NCBI GenBank assembly: GCA_001798185.1 | Contig: MGRM01000008.1 | Location: 30,351 to 94,350 of the forward strand | Reading direction: 5' to 3' | Source: Deltaproteobacteria bacterium RIFCSPHIGHO2_02_FULL_44_16 | GTDB lineage: Bacteria > UBA10199 > 2-02-FULL-44-16 | Length of the DNA: 64,000 nucleotides | Shown: positions 42,745 to 51,761 of the stretch, piece by piece | How the letters are laid out: each line of letters begins with the position of its first letter | Position numbering within the stretch: the stretch's first letter is position 1 | The notes under the pieces: generated by a model | What the model was told of the DNA's origin: nothing | The model's database searches: none | Seen by the model: the letters and a program-made list of their open reading frames with translations, nothing else | Position numbers and translations under genes: made by a program

Positions 42745-45165
42745 TTATCCTCGTGATGCGTCGCGTTCTGCAACCGCATCGTCAAATTCGCCCAATGCCC
42801 CTTCGGCATCTTCTCCCCATTCACCAAAGAAACTATCCACCTCAGCCGTCAGCTGTGCGTATGCCCCATCCCCATTGCCAATTTCAAATTCTTCTTTCAG
42901 TTCATCAGGCAATGTCTCTTCAGGAATCTGTTTTCTCTGATCATTCAGTTCTTTTGACCAGTTTATGTACGTCTCTCCCACCGTATTTTCGTTCCACCAG
43001 GAATCGTTTTGTTGATTGTCATATCCTTCCGGAAGATCCAAATCGACTCCATTGGCAAATGAGGCAGATCCAGAAACAATATGATAATAATCGTCCTGTA
43101 CTGTGTAATCGACTGTATTCATTTCAGTATGCGTAGTACCACCTTCTACTTTCGTTTTAATCGCTTCATTGTCATGGCTCGAAGCGGTTTCAACTGGATT
43201 GTAAATGTAATTTACTCCACCATCGATATGAACGTAATTCTTGGGGTTCTTCCACGCCGATCTCCCATCACCTTGTTTGGTGGAAATAATCGTTTGATCC
43301 TTAGGTGCAGCTCCTTCGCGCCAGAAGAAGCTGACACTTTCAACGACCAAATCTCCTTCACCTTTCATGACGACCACATCGTGACCATTGCCACCTCGAA
43401 CACTGGTTTTATAAGCAGGATCTGCTTTATCGAGCTTGGCTCGATCTTTCGGAACAAAGTTTTCAAGATGAGACGGCACGGCTTTATCTTTTCCATCGAC
43501 AATAATCGTATTATTCGATGTCTGAGATCCTTCAATAACTCCTGAAAGACCGTAAATAAAAGGTCCATTGGTGATATTCAGAAGTGGAGAGTGAGGATCA
43601 TTCCGCGGAGTATTTTTTGAAGAGATATAGGCATCATGATAAAGGGTGTTGTGATCATCGTTATAGTGAATCGGATACCAACCCTGATCACGAGCATTCG
43701 CAAATGACGTATATTCACTAAAAAGTTTGTTACTGGTACGCGGTTGATTGGCTTGATCGTGCCAATAATAACCGATATCTCCGACTTTCTTTCCCGAATC
43801 GGGTCTATCGACAAACAACTGAATATTTTCTACCCACGCTTCTGCAGCACGACGATCTTCTTTTGTTTCTCCCGTAACCGCTGGACCCTTCCCACCAAGA
43901 CCAGTTTCAGTCATGTATTTATCATGTTTCACAGTATGTCGGCTCGTGCTCTTGATCTGCGAAAAATTAAAATCTCCTGCACTCAAACGATCTTCTCCAC
44001 TGATAGAAAGTCCGACGTTTGATGCTGCAATATAACGTCGACCATTCGCAAGTTTAGCCGCAGCAGGATCGTCTGTTTTACTGGTTTCCACTCCTTCAAC
44101 AGTCATGCGAAACGCAACAATTTCATCACCATCAAATCCACCGATGAATTCAAAGACATGATCCCACAGTTGGGTTCCATCTTTGGCTTTTTGCGAAGGA
44201 ATAGAAGTTCCATCCACTTTGGTAATCGGAATCTGAATGTAATCATCAAGTTTTGCTGGAGTTTCCTGTTTTCCGTTGGCATCGAATTTATCGTAAAGTT
44301 CGAAATTACTATCTTTATTCAGTTCACGCTTCACCCAAACATATTCTGGAATTCTGATGTTAATTTGCGTTCCAAATTTGCTGGAATAGGTCGGCTGATG
44401 ACCGTTGAGTTGTGTGCGAATTAAGGTTGCGTTTTTGTAGTCTTCATCAATGCTGTCAGCAGGAGTAGAAGCAGCTTTTCTGATGATTCCATTGCCATCA
44501 AAAATTTTTGCTTCGTATCCAAGATGGGAAACAGGAGAAGGAACCCGATTCCCTAAATGGTTAAAGAAAACTTTTGTTCCATCGTCTTTCACCACAATTC
44601 GAAATGAATCCTTCGCAAACGCGCGACCAATCCAGCTATCACCATTAATATCACGCATTTCTAATTTCTCGCGTTTCACAATATCATCTGTTTCACCATT
44701 GAGTTTCTGAGCCTTTGCAAGTTCTCGCTGGGCAAAATCGAGTTCTCGCTCAAGTCGTTCAATGAGTCTTTGAACTACAGATGCTTCTGATCCGGTCACT
44801 TCTCCACGAGCGAGACTTTGTTGTTTTGAAGTGATCTCTTTTTTAATGCGCTCGATGTGTTTTTCATATTTTTCAATCAGCACATCGAGTCGAGCGCGCG
44901 TTTTTGGATTGTTGACTAAAATATCGTCTACACGCGGAGTTCCAAAATCTGCCTCTTCAAGTGAAGCATCAAGCTCACTCGTCATTCCAGGCATAAAGCT
45001 CTCAATCGGACTTGAAGGGGAAGTAAGAGGATTTGACTGATTTTCCGTATCAACTTTGGAATAATGATCAACGATCTGCGAGGAAGAATGAGCGGTTTCG
45101 CTTTTGACAGACGTCTGCGAAGTTGTCGTTCGGTTCACTTTAAATTTGTCGCCCAAAATATTCAT
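42745..45165 (-). CDS. Large RTX-like protein with disordered N-terminus and coiled coil
   Basis: 806 residues from ATG 45165, which has GGAG at the right distance. The frame is open 68 codons further up, but that stretch holds two hairpins. Residues 1-60 are Ser/Thr/Gln-rich and disordered; about 90-165 form a coiled coil (LIEKYEKHIERIKKEITSKQ, RLIERLERELDFAQRELAKA). A beta-rich body follows, with VRGGNGHDVVVMKGEGDLVVESVSFFWR like an RTX turn, and an acidic C-terminus. No signal peptide. Probably exported by a dedicated secretion system, and encoded with the three other unknown genes around it. Confidence 0.78.
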   Translation of the reverse strand: MNILGDKFKVNRTTTSQTSVKSETAHSSSQIVDHYSKVDTENQSNPLTSPSSPIESFMPGMTSELDASLEEADFGTPRVDDILVNNPKTRARLDVLIEKYEKHIERIKKEITSKQQSLARGEVTGSEASVVQRLIERLERELDFAQRELAKAQKLNGETDDIVKREKLEMRDINGDSWIGRAFAKDSFRIVVKDDGTKVFFNHLGNRVPSPVSHLGYEAKIFDGNGIIRKAASTPADSIDEDYKNATLIRTQLNGHQPTYSSKFGTQINIRIPEYVWVKRELNKDSNFELYDKFDANGKQETPAKLDDYIQIPITKVDGTSIPSQKAKDGTQLWDHVFEFIGGFDGDEIVAFRMTVEGVETSKTDDPAAAKLANGRRYIAASNVGLSISGEDRLSAGDFNFSQIKSTSRHTVKHDKYMTETGLGGKGPAVTGETKEDRRAAEAWVENIQLFVDRPDSGKKVGDIGYYWHDQANQPRTSNKLFSEYTSFANARDQGWYPIHYNDDHNTLYHDAYISSKNTPRNDPHSPLLNITNGPFIYGLSGVIEGSQTSNNTIIVDGKDKAVPSHLENFVPKDRAKLDKADPAYKTSVRGGNGHDVVVMKGEGDLVVESVSFFWREGAAPKDQTIISTKQGDGRSAWKNPKNYVHIDGGVNYIYNPVETASSHDNEAIKTKVEGGTTHTEMNTVDYTVQDDYYHIVSGSASFANGVDLDLPEGYDNQQNDSWWNENTVGETYINWSKELNDQRKQIPEETLPDELKEEFEIGNGDGAYAQLTAEVDSFFGEWGEDAEGALGEFDDAVAERDASRG

Positions 45166-45183
45166 TTTTACTCCATTCGCTTG

Positions 45184-45240
45184 CGCGAAGTGAATTCGCG
45201 ACTCGCTAACGTCAAGGGGAGATCCAACTCTCCCCTTGAC
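45184..45240 (-). promoter_or_regulatory. Two hairpins in the leader of the 806-residue gene
   Basis: A perfect 12-bp stem (GTCAAGGGGAGA / TCTCCCCTTGAC, 45211-45240) and a smaller one (CGCGAA / TTCGCG, 45184-45200) directly precede the ribosome site at 45171-45174. They may be an attenuator, an mRNA-stabilising structure or a repeat. The 233-base gap holds nothing else I can identify. Confidence 0.45.
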
Positions 45241-45398
45241 CATCCCCATCGGGCTTCCAGCGCGAAGGTTCAAACATAGTAATGCAATATCTTTGCCAGC
45301 TTGAATGACTGTAACTCGTTGAAATAAAACAGCTTTATTTGAAGAGACTGCAATTTTGAGGAGATACAAGAGGAGATTTTGAGGGGATCAGTCACCAC

Positions 45399-45983
45399 TT
45401 ACGTTATTTTTTCTTCTTCCTTTTTCGCCGCAATTTTTGCCTCTTTTGCGGCAACAGCTACTTTCATTTTCGCTTGGCGATGTTCGATTTTGGCCAAGGC
45501 ATAAAGACGGCGAAGTTCAGAGACATGTCGTTCGACCACCTGTTTTTCGGTGACACTCATATCGGGTCGTTCAAGAGAAAGTTTCGCATTGGCAATCAGC
45601 ATTTTGATTTCTTCCACTTTTCCCGCATATCTACTCTCAATCACGCCTATCTCTTTTTCAAGTCCAGGATCGTGTTCCAAAAGTTTTTCAAGCTTTGGAA
45701 CAGTTGGGAGTTGAAGGGGAGAAGGATGAAAACGTCCATCACCAACTCCCGGCATCATGGCGGTAATCGTTTGCGAAGTTCTCGCTTTATCTTGACGACG
45801 CTGGATCACTCTACCATCAAAGAAAGTCCCATTGATCATTTGCTTATAGCTATTGCCATCGACGCGACCATAACGACTTTCACCAAGCGTCTTGTTTTGA
45901 GCTTTCTCTTTCTTTTCAGGTTCTTCAGAAGGAGAAAAAAATGATGCGAGTAATTTATGCAAAAAGGAGACTTTTGTACTCAT
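45399..45983 (-). CDS. Hypothetical coiled-coil protein
   Basis: 194 residues. The start ATG overlaps the stop of the preceding gene (ATGA). The N-terminal 90 residues are basic and polar without a signal peptide (MSTKVSFLHKLLASFFS is amphipathic at best). From about 95 onward it is a continuous charged helix (KVEEIKMLIANAKLSLERPD, VVERHVSELRRLYALAKIEH) ending in Ala/Lys/Glu. No family recognised. It could be a chaperone or structural partner for the large proteins encoded next. Confidence 0.75.
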   Translation of the reverse strand: MSTKVSFLHKLLASFFSPSEEPEKKEKAQNKTLGESRYGRVDGNSYKQMINGTFFDGRVIQRRQDKARTSQTITAMMPGVGDGRFHPSPLQLPTVPKLEKLLEHDPGLEKEIGVIESRYAGKVEEIKMLIANAKLSLERPDMSVTEKQVVERHVSELRRLYALAKIEHRQAKMKVAVAAKEAKIAAKKEEEKIT

Positions 45984-46264
45984 GACAGCGTCTCCTCATC
46001 CAGGCTTGCCAAGATCTGGTCGAGTTCAGAAATCTTTTGATCAATACTGGCACGGATATTCTGTGCGCGATCAGGAGTAAGATAACCCCCTTTATGCATC
46101 AGCTCGAAAAGCTCTCGCTTCGTTTCAAGACGAGTTTTTAAGGCTAAGGGATCAATCTCTGCTTCTTTTTCTCCAGGGGAGGAGAGAGGAGCGAGCTTTT
46201 TCTCGCTCTGAAGAGTTCGGATAATACTCAAAAAATCTGCTTCTTGGATCGATTTACTTCTCAT
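45980..46264 (-). CDS. Hypothetical small helical protein
   Basis: 94 residues from ATG 46264, which has AAGGAG 7 bases upstream; the frame upstream is partly repeat sequence. It is largely helical (DPLALKTRLETKRELFELMHKG; RAQNIRASIDQKISELDQILASLDEE). No signal peptide, no known domain. First gene of the four-gene minus-strand cluster. Confidence 0.7.
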   Translation of the reverse strand: MRSKSIQEADFLSIIRTLQSEKKLAPLSSPGEKEAEIDPLALKTRLETKRELFELMHKGGYLTPDRAQNIRASIDQKISELDQILASLDEETLS

Positions 46265-46333
46265 CGGTCGACTCCTTCTTCTTGATAAGACTGCAAAATC
46301 TTTGCCAAAAATGAGAGAGGACTTTTGAAGCAG

Positions 46334-46400
46334 GTCATTCTGAGCACAGCGAAGAATATCGTGAGAAATCAACGTAATCCTTCACTTTGTTCAGGATGAC
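46334..46400. repeat. Dispersed palindromic repeat, family B (copy 5)
   Basis: Starts GTCATTCTGAGCACAGCG and ends TTGTTCAGGATGAC; stands between the degenerate receiver gene and the hypothetical cluster and may separate their transcripts. Confidence 0.88.
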
Positions 46401-46458
46401 AGCACGAAAAATGAGTATGAGCAAAGATGTGAAAAGAAAATTCTGGGGAGAGCAAACC

Positions 46459-47037
46459 TCAAATATGTTTCAACAGGAGAGCCTTGAGATGGGCTACTTG
46501 ATCAAGAAGACGGTCAGGGAAAACATCTTTTTTCTTCTTTTTCAGTTTGGTGAGATGAAGAGCAATGCGATCGACCTCGCGAAGAATCTCTTCCGCTTTA
46601 TTTTCAGAAGAGACGGTTCTGACTTCAGGTAATTTTCTTCGACGTTTCAAATAGCGCGCAATTAAGTCTGGCAAAAGTTCAAGATTTTCCTTTGTTTTTA
46701 CAAGATACTCGCTCACTCCTTTTTTGGTAAGCTCCGCGGCTTTTCTCTCATTGCCTGAGCCGGCCATGACAAGGACGGGAGCTTTATGGCTCTTTTCAAA
46801 AAGCTCATCCAAGAATTGCTCTATGGGAACATCCCCGATTTTTGCGGAAGCAAAAATGAGATCATAGGCATTCGTCTGAAGCATGGTCATGGCATCTGAA
46901 AGATTGTCGACCGCATGAATAACAACAGGCGCCGCATATTGATCAAGCAGTTCCGTAAGAAGTTCTGCATGATGATCATTCTCTTCGAGAAGCAGAACAT
47001 AATGAGGGCGATTTTTGCGAGTCTTTTGAGAAGACAT
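46459..47037 (-). CDS. Receiver-like protein with missing phospho-acceptor
   Basis: 192 residues. The N-terminal 125 residues follow a CheY-like fold (YVLLLEENDHHAELLTELLDQY, KAPVLVMAGSGNERKAAELTKKGVSEYLVKTKEN). The strand that should end in the phospho-accepting Asp reads YDLIFASAKIGD, with Ala/Ser there, so it is probably a phosphorylation-independent pseudo-receiver. The C-terminal 60 residues are a basic helix (HLTKLKKKKKDVF). It starts 7 bases after metK, so it is on the metK transcript. Function unknown. Confidence 0.82.
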   Translation of the reverse strand: MSSQKTRKNRPHYVLLLEENDHHAELLTELLDQYAAPVVIHAVDNLSDAMTMLQTNAYDLIFASAKIGDVPIEQFLDELFEKSHKAPVLVMAGSGNERKAAELTKKGVSEYLVKTKENLELLPDLIARYLKRRRKLPEVRTVSSENKAEEILREVDRIALHLTKLKKKKKDVFPDRLLDQVAHLKALLLKHI

Positions 47038-47044
47038 CGGTTCC

Positions 47045-48214
47045 TTAGAGATTCAACATTCTCTTTAGATCTTGAGCACGGTCTGTTTTTTCCCACGTAA
47101 ATTCCGGCTCATTTCGTCCAAAATGTCCACCTGAAGCTGTTTTACGGTAGATAGGACGCTTGAGATCAAGTGTTTTAATAATATCAGATGGCTTCAGAGG
47201 AAAAATTTCCCGCACCGCCGTCAACAGTTTATCGTGATCAACTTTTGTCGTTCCAAACCCATTGATCATGACTGACACCGGTTCTGGATAACCGATTGCG
47301 TATGCCACTTGAACTTCGCATCGATCAACGGCACCAGACGCCACAATATTCTTGGCAACGTAACGTAACATATAAGAAGCGCTACGATCGACTTTGGAAG
47401 GATCTTTTCCAGAAAATGCTCCTCCACCATGACTTCCTTGCCCACCGTATGTATCCACAATAATCTTTCGTCCCGTTAAACCACAATCAGCATGTGGACC
47501 ACCCAAAACAAAACGTCCTGTGGGATTAATAAAATATCTCGTTTTTTGATCGAGCAGTTCTTTGGGAAGTACCGGATGAGCAATTTTTTCGATAATCGTC
47601 TGCTTGAGTTCATCATAACTGACATCGGGATTATGTTGAGTAGAGATGACTACGGTGTCGATATGCACGGGTTTGTGATTTTCATAACGAATGGTCACTT
47701 GAGATTTTCCATCTGGTCTGAGGAAAGGAATTTCTCCACTTTTGCGCGCTTCAGCTAAACGACGTGTTATACGGTGTGCTAAAACAATCGGCATCGGCAT
47801 CAACTCTTCGGTTTCATGACAAGCATATCCAAACATAAGACCTTGATCACCTGCGCCTTGTTCTTGAAAAAGACCTTCTCCAATATTGACACCTTGGCCA
47901 ATATCAGGAGATTGTCTTCCAAGACTGACAATAACCCCGCATGTTTCCCAATCAAATCCCATGGCATGATCACAATACCCAATATCTTTAATCGTTTGAC
48001 GAACAACGTCGGGATAAACCACATTGGCAGTCGTCGTAATTTCACCCGCCAGCATTGCAAGTCCTGTGGTCACCAGCGTTTCGCAGGCAACGCGCGCATG
48101 AGGATCACTCGTCAAAAGAGCATCAAGAATACTATCTGAAATCTGATCTGCGACTTTATCTGGATGGCCTTCTGTAACCGATTCTGACGTAAAGAGATAA
48201 TGATGTGTGCTCAT
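47045..48214 (-). CDS. metK: S-adenosylmethionine synthetase
   Basis: 389 residues, ATG with AAGGAG upstream. Motifs are [58 protein letters not shown] and [23 protein letters not shown]. It makes SAM from ATP and methionine. It has its own strong promoter (48259-48287) behind the PTS genes. Confidence 0.98.
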   Translation of the reverse strand: MSTHHYLFTSESVTEGHPDKVADQISDSILDALLTSDPHARVACETLVTTGLAMLAGEITTTANVVYPDVVRQTIKDIGYCDHAMGFDWETCGVIVSLGRQSPDIGQGVNIGEGLFQEQGAGDQGLMFGYACHETEELMPMPIVLAHRITRRLAEARKSGEIPFLRPDGKSQVTIRYENHKPVHIDTVVISTQHNPDVSYDELKQTIIEKIAHPVLPKELLDQKTRYFINPTGRFVLGGPHADCGLTGRKIIVDTYGGQGSHGGGAFSGKDPSKVDRSASYMLRYVAKNIVASGAVDRCEVQVAYAIGYPEPVSVMINGFGTTKVDHDKLLTAVREIFPLKPSDIIKTLDLKRPIYRKTASGGHFGRNEPEFTWEKTDRAQDLKRMLNL

Positions 48215-48258
48215 GAAAACTCCTTTTTATGATAGCAATATTATGAAAAGAAGACGTT

Positions 48259-48287
48259 TTTATAGAAGAGGGCATGAGCCCTGTCAA
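48259..48287 (-). promoter_or_regulatory. Consensus sigma-70 promoter of metK
   Basis: On the minus strand TTGACA, a 17-base spacer and TATAAA stand about 45 bases before the metK start. The spacer holds an inverted repeat GGGC-TCAT-GCCC, a possible operator. Confidence 0.85.
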
Positions 48288-48296
48288 CGAAAGCTT

Positions 48297-50078
48297 TTAA
48301 GGGAGAGAAGCGCTTAATTCATCAAGTTCTTGGACGGTTTTCGGCATTTTCTTTGTTTCGAGGCGGAGAAGATGTTCAACTTCTTCCGCGCTCGAAAGAG
48401 ACATTACTTTTCCAAAAAGTTTTTCAGCATTTTCGCTGGAAAGAGATCGAACAATCTTCTTTGCGCGCGGGATAGAGACTGAATTCATGGAAAGAGAATC
48501 AAATTTTAAACCCGCTAAAATACCAATCATCAAAGGATCGGCAGCAACTTCACCACAGACAGAAACCGGGATTCCTCTCCGTTCTCCCGCAGCGACAACA
48601 AATTGTAAAAGACGAAAAAGAAAAGGATGATAAGGAGTAAAAAGATGACTCACCAGTTCATTCGTACGATCAATCGCAAGACTATATTGAAGTAGATCGT
48701 TCGTTCCGATCGAAAAAAAATCGACTTCTTTTGCCAACTGATCTGCCATGATTGCAGCCGATGGAATTTCAATCATAATGCCCAGAGGAATTTTCTCTGC
48801 AAATGGAATTTTTTTTCGCTTCAAATCTTTTTGGACCTCTTGCAATATTTTTTTCACTTGGCGAATTTCTTCCACATGCGACACCAGTGGAATCAAAATA
48901 CGGAGGTTCCCAATGGTGCTCGCTCGTAAAAGAGCTTTCAATTGAGTTTTAAAAAGTGTTTTTTCCCTGAGACAAAGTCGAATCGCACGAAGTCCTAACG
49001 CTGGATTTTGTTCTTCTTCGTGATCCTGAATTAAACCGAGTTTATCGGCCCCCAAATCAAGAGTGCGAATGGTTACAGGACGAGGGTGAAATCGTTTTAA
49101 GACTTCCATATAGTTCTCAATTTGTTCTTCTTCAGAAGGTTCATGTAAACGATTGAGAAAAAGGAATTCGGTACGATAAAGTCCAATGCCCTCAGCGCCA
49201 TGTTGAATCGCTGATGTCACTTCGCTTACAAACTCAATATTGGCCTCGAGGCGAATATGCACTCCATCTTTCGTAACGGTGGGGAGATGAATATCTTGCA
49301 TAAGGAGTTGTTCAAGCGCTTCATATTTTCGTTGAATCATTTTGTATTGTTGAAGTTCTTTCTTCGCAGGAGAAGCAATAACCAGACCTTTCATTCCATC
49401 GAGCACAATGGTTTCCCCATCCCTTATCATATCGAGCGCGTTCGAAACTCCGAGAATGGCCGGAATTTCAAGCGTACGGGAAATGATCGCCGTATGCGAA
49501 GCTTCTCCTCCGGACTCGGTCACAAAACCAAGCACGTGTTCGCGCGGAATCATCACCACTTCTGCGGGAGCAATATCGTGAGCAATAAGAATAAGTGGTC
49601 CTTCTGGAAGAGAGGAAAAAGCAATGTCCTCATTTCCAATAAGATGAGAGATGACTCGGTAGCCAGTTTGTTCAATATCCTGTTGTCGATCACGAAAAAA
49701 ATCATCTTGAACTGATAAAAAAGAAAGTTTCAGTTGAGCAATAATTTTCTCAAGAGCCCATTCTGCATTAATCTTTGTTTCTTGAATCAAATCAATTGTT
49801 CCCGCCACGAAAAGATCATCTTTCAGAAAGAGACGATGAGATTCAATAATGCCGATCTGTTCATGTCCTTGAATGCGACACAATTTTGCTTGGATACTCG
49901 AAAGTTGTGAGCGCGTTTTTTGAAGCGCTTGACGAAAACGTTTAATTTCCTGCACGATATGTTTATCTTGAATCCAATAGTGGGGAATAATAAAACCGCG
50001 ACGCGCAAGACGATGAGCTTTGCCGATAGCAATCCCTGGAGCCATTGCATGAGAATGAAATCGACGCTGTTTCGTCAT
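48297..50078 (-). CDS. ptsI: PTS enzyme I (phosphoenolpyruvate-protein phosphotransferase)
   Basis: 593 residues. Phospho-His H195 in GGEASHTAIISR, then the PEP-binding barrel: LYRTEFLFLNR, RTLDLGADK, NPALGLRAIRLCL, GIMIEIPSAA, FFSIGTNDLLQYSLAIDR and the Cys-containing SVCGEVAADP. It moves phosphate from PEP to HPr. The start overlaps the HPr stop (ATGA). No sugar permease (EIIB/EIIC) is present nearby, so the chain looks regulatory. Confidence 0.96.
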   Translation of the reverse strand: MTKQRRFHSHAMAPGIAIGKAHRLARRGFIIPHYWIQDKHIVQEIKRFRQALQKTRSQLSSIQAKLCRIQGHEQIGIIESHRLFLKDDLFVAGTIDLIQETKINAEWALEKIIAQLKLSFLSVQDDFFRDRQQDIEQTGYRVISHLIGNEDIAFSSLPEGPLILIAHDIAPAEVVMIPREHVLGFVTESGGEASHTAIISRTLEIPAILGVSNALDMIRDGETIVLDGMKGLVIASPAKKELQQYKMIQRKYEALEQLLMQDIHLPTVTKDGVHIRLEANIEFVSEVTSAIQHGAEGIGLYRTEFLFLNRLHEPSEEEQIENYMEVLKRFHPRPVTIRTLDLGADKLGLIQDHEEEQNPALGLRAIRLCLREKTLFKTQLKALLRASTIGNLRILIPLVSHVEEIRQVKKILQEVQKDLKRKKIPFAEKIPLGIMIEIPSAAIMADQLAKEVDFFSIGTNDLLQYSLAIDRTNELVSHLFTPYHPFLFRLLQFVVAAGERRGIPVSVCGEVAADPLMIGILAGLKFDSLSMNSVSIPRAKKIVRSLSSENAEKLFGKVMSLSSAEEVEHLLRLETKKMPKTVQELDELSASLP

Positions 50079-50362
50079 GCTTCTTCTCCAAACTTGTCGT
50101 TAATTAACTTCCCAAGCGCTTCAAGCGCTTCATGCGCATCCTCTCCCTCAGCAGCCACAATAATAGAAGTTCCTTTTGCCGCAGCTAACATCAAAACACC
50201 CATAATACTTTTTCCATTTACGGAAATAGAATCCTTGATGACGGTAATATGAGCCTTGAATCGATTTGCGATCTTCACAAAAGCAGCGGCAGCGCGGGCA
50301 TGCAGTCCAAGCATGTTTTGGATCTCAAACTTCCTCGAAATGGTTTGTATTTTGTTACTCAT
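50075..50362 (-). CDS. ptsH: HPr phosphocarrier protein
   Basis: 95 residues from ATG 50362. Phospho-His H21 (GLHARAAAAFVKIA) and regulatory Ser S52 (NGKSIMGVLMLAAAKG) are both present, so it can be a substrate of enzyme I and of the HPr kinase encoded at 50771. Overlaps the EIIA gene by 8 bases. Confidence 0.95.
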   Translation of the reverse strand: MSNKIQTISRKFEIQNMLGLHARAAAAFVKIANRFKAHITVIKDSISVNGKSIMGVLMLAAAKGTSIIVAAEGEDAHEALEALGKLINDKFGEEA

Positions 50363-50774
50363 AGCTACTGATGTCGCCCTCAAGAACATCGCTCGCAACC
50401 ACAATATTGCGACGTCCATATTGTTTTAAAAAATGCGCTACCTTCTCAAAAGGAGGAAAATCCGTTTTCATACTCGCAAGCTTAATGAGCATCGGAAGAT
50501 TGACGCCTGAAATCATTTCAACCTTATTTTCAGATAAAAGAGAGGTGCAAGCATTTGAAGGAGTTCCTCCAAACATATCCGTTAAAATGAGAGTGCCATC
50601 TTCATGGGGCACCTGATGAATCGCTTTTTCCACCTGTTTGCGAATAGAAGAGGGAGACAGGTCAGGAGTCACGGAAACCGCAGCAAGATGAAGAGCGTCA
50701 GGTATAATGCGCTTGGCGGCTTGCACCATTTCAAGTCCGATATTGCCATGTGTCACCACAATGATTCCAATCAT
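50355..50774 (-). CDS. PTS EIIA component, mannose family
   Basis: 139 residues. Active-site H9 in IVVTHGNIGLEMVQAA, then the core ILTDMFGGTPSNAC and GVNLPMLIKLASMK. It accepts phosphate from HPr. With no EIIB/C it likely signals carbon or nitrogen state, as in other deltaproteobacterial hprK clusters. Overlaps hprK by 4 bases. Confidence 0.93.
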   Translation of the reverse strand: MIGIIVVTHGNIGLEMVQAAKRIIPDALHLAAVSVTPDLSPSSIRKQVEKAIHQVPHEDGTLILTDMFGGTPSNACTSLLSENKVEMISGVNLPMLIKLASMKTDFPPFEKVAHFLKQYGRRNIVVASDVLEGDISSYE

Positions 50775-51748
50775 TCGAGGAGCTCCAAAATTCTTCTTGT
50801 TCGTTCAGTTTCATCTCCAGTCGCAATAATTTCACGAGAAAGTTTTTCCTGAAATTCACGCGCTGAATGATAGCCGCCAAGTTTCAATAAATGATTTCGC
50901 ACAGCAACTTCAATAATTGCCGACATATTCCTTCCAGGGCGCACTGGTATTTGAATCAGCGGCAAATTGACATCAAGCAACGTATATCGCTGTTCCTCAA
51001 TGCCAAGACGATCATATTCTGCTTCCGGATCCCATTCGGTCAGTTCTACCACCATCTCAATTAATTTACGATCACGAACTGCGGAAATTCCAAAAAGCTC
51101 TTTGATGCTAATAATTCCGAGACCACGAATCTCCATATGATATTTAATAATGTCAGATCCCACTCCAAAAAGAGTAGAGGGAGGTTTCTTTTTTATATTG
51201 ATAATATCATCAGCCACAAGTCGATGACCGCGCAAAATCAAATCGAGAGCGCATTCACTTTTTCCAACACCACTTTTACCAATAAGAAGCGTCCCCACAC
51301 CGAAAATATCAAGCAAAACACCATGAATTGTCGTTGTCGCTGAAAGACTTTCATCGAGAAATTTGGAAACACGATTGACAAAAGTAGAGGTCAAAAGCTT
51401 TGTCGACAAAAGAGGAATATCATTTTTATGACACATTTCGACCAGAGGTTTAGGGGGTTCATTCTCACACGTAATAACAATACATGCTAAATCTCGGGAA
51501 GTGATTTTTTGCGAAATGTCCTTGAGCTTTTTTTGCGCTAAACTTTGCAAATACTGCATTTCTGGTTTTCCCAAGACTTGGATGCGTCCCGAGTGAAGAT
51601 TCGATGTCTCACCAAAAAGAGCCAAGCCTGGTTTTTGAATGTGAGGAATCGTAATACGTTTCCCCAAGCCTGACTTCCCGGCCAGCAATTTTAAATACAA
51701 CTTATGTTTTGAATCCTTGAGAAGGGAGATGACGGGAATACTGAACAT
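50771..51748 (-). CDS. hprK: HPr kinase/phosphorylase
   Basis: 325 residues. N-terminal MurE-like domain (1-130), then the P-loop GKSGVGKS (157-164), HRLVADD, the family signature EIRGLGIISIKELFGISAVRD and the C-terminal PVRPGRNMSAIIEVAVRNHLLK. It phosphorylates or dephosphorylates HPr on Ser in response to metabolites. The gene order rpoN-hpf-hprK-EIIA-HPr-EI points to a regulatory PTS; rapZ, often found here, is absent. Confidence 0.96.
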   Translation of the reverse strand: MFSIPVISLLKDSKHKLYLKLLAGKSGLGKRITIPHIQKPGLALFGETSNLHSGRIQVLGKPEMQYLQSLAQKKLKDISQKITSRDLACIVITCENEPPKPLVEMCHKNDIPLLSTKLLTSTFVNRVSKFLDESLSATTTIHGVLLDIFGVGTLLIGKSGVGKSECALDLILRGHRLVADDIINIKKKPPSTLFGVGSDIIKYHMEIRGLGIISIKELFGISAVRDRKLIEMVVELTEWDPEAEYDRLGIEEQRYTLLDVNLPLIQIPVRPGRNMSAIIEVAVRNHLLKLGGYHSAREFQEKLSREIIATGDETERTRRILELLE

Positions 51749-51761
51749 GAAATCCTTTCAT

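Noticed and set aside
42745..45369. Upstream start for the 806-residue protein at 45369
   Set aside because: The added 68 codons contain two perfect hairpins and a ribosome site stands before ATG 45165, so I treat that part as leader.
6284..46400. Many similar short repeats, at first sight a possible CRISPR signal
   Set aside because: Copies are single, kilobases apart, of three families and without regular spacers; no cas genes are present.
48215..48258. SAM riboswitch before metK
   Set aside because: The leader is too short and lacks the conserved stems; a plain promoter explains the region.
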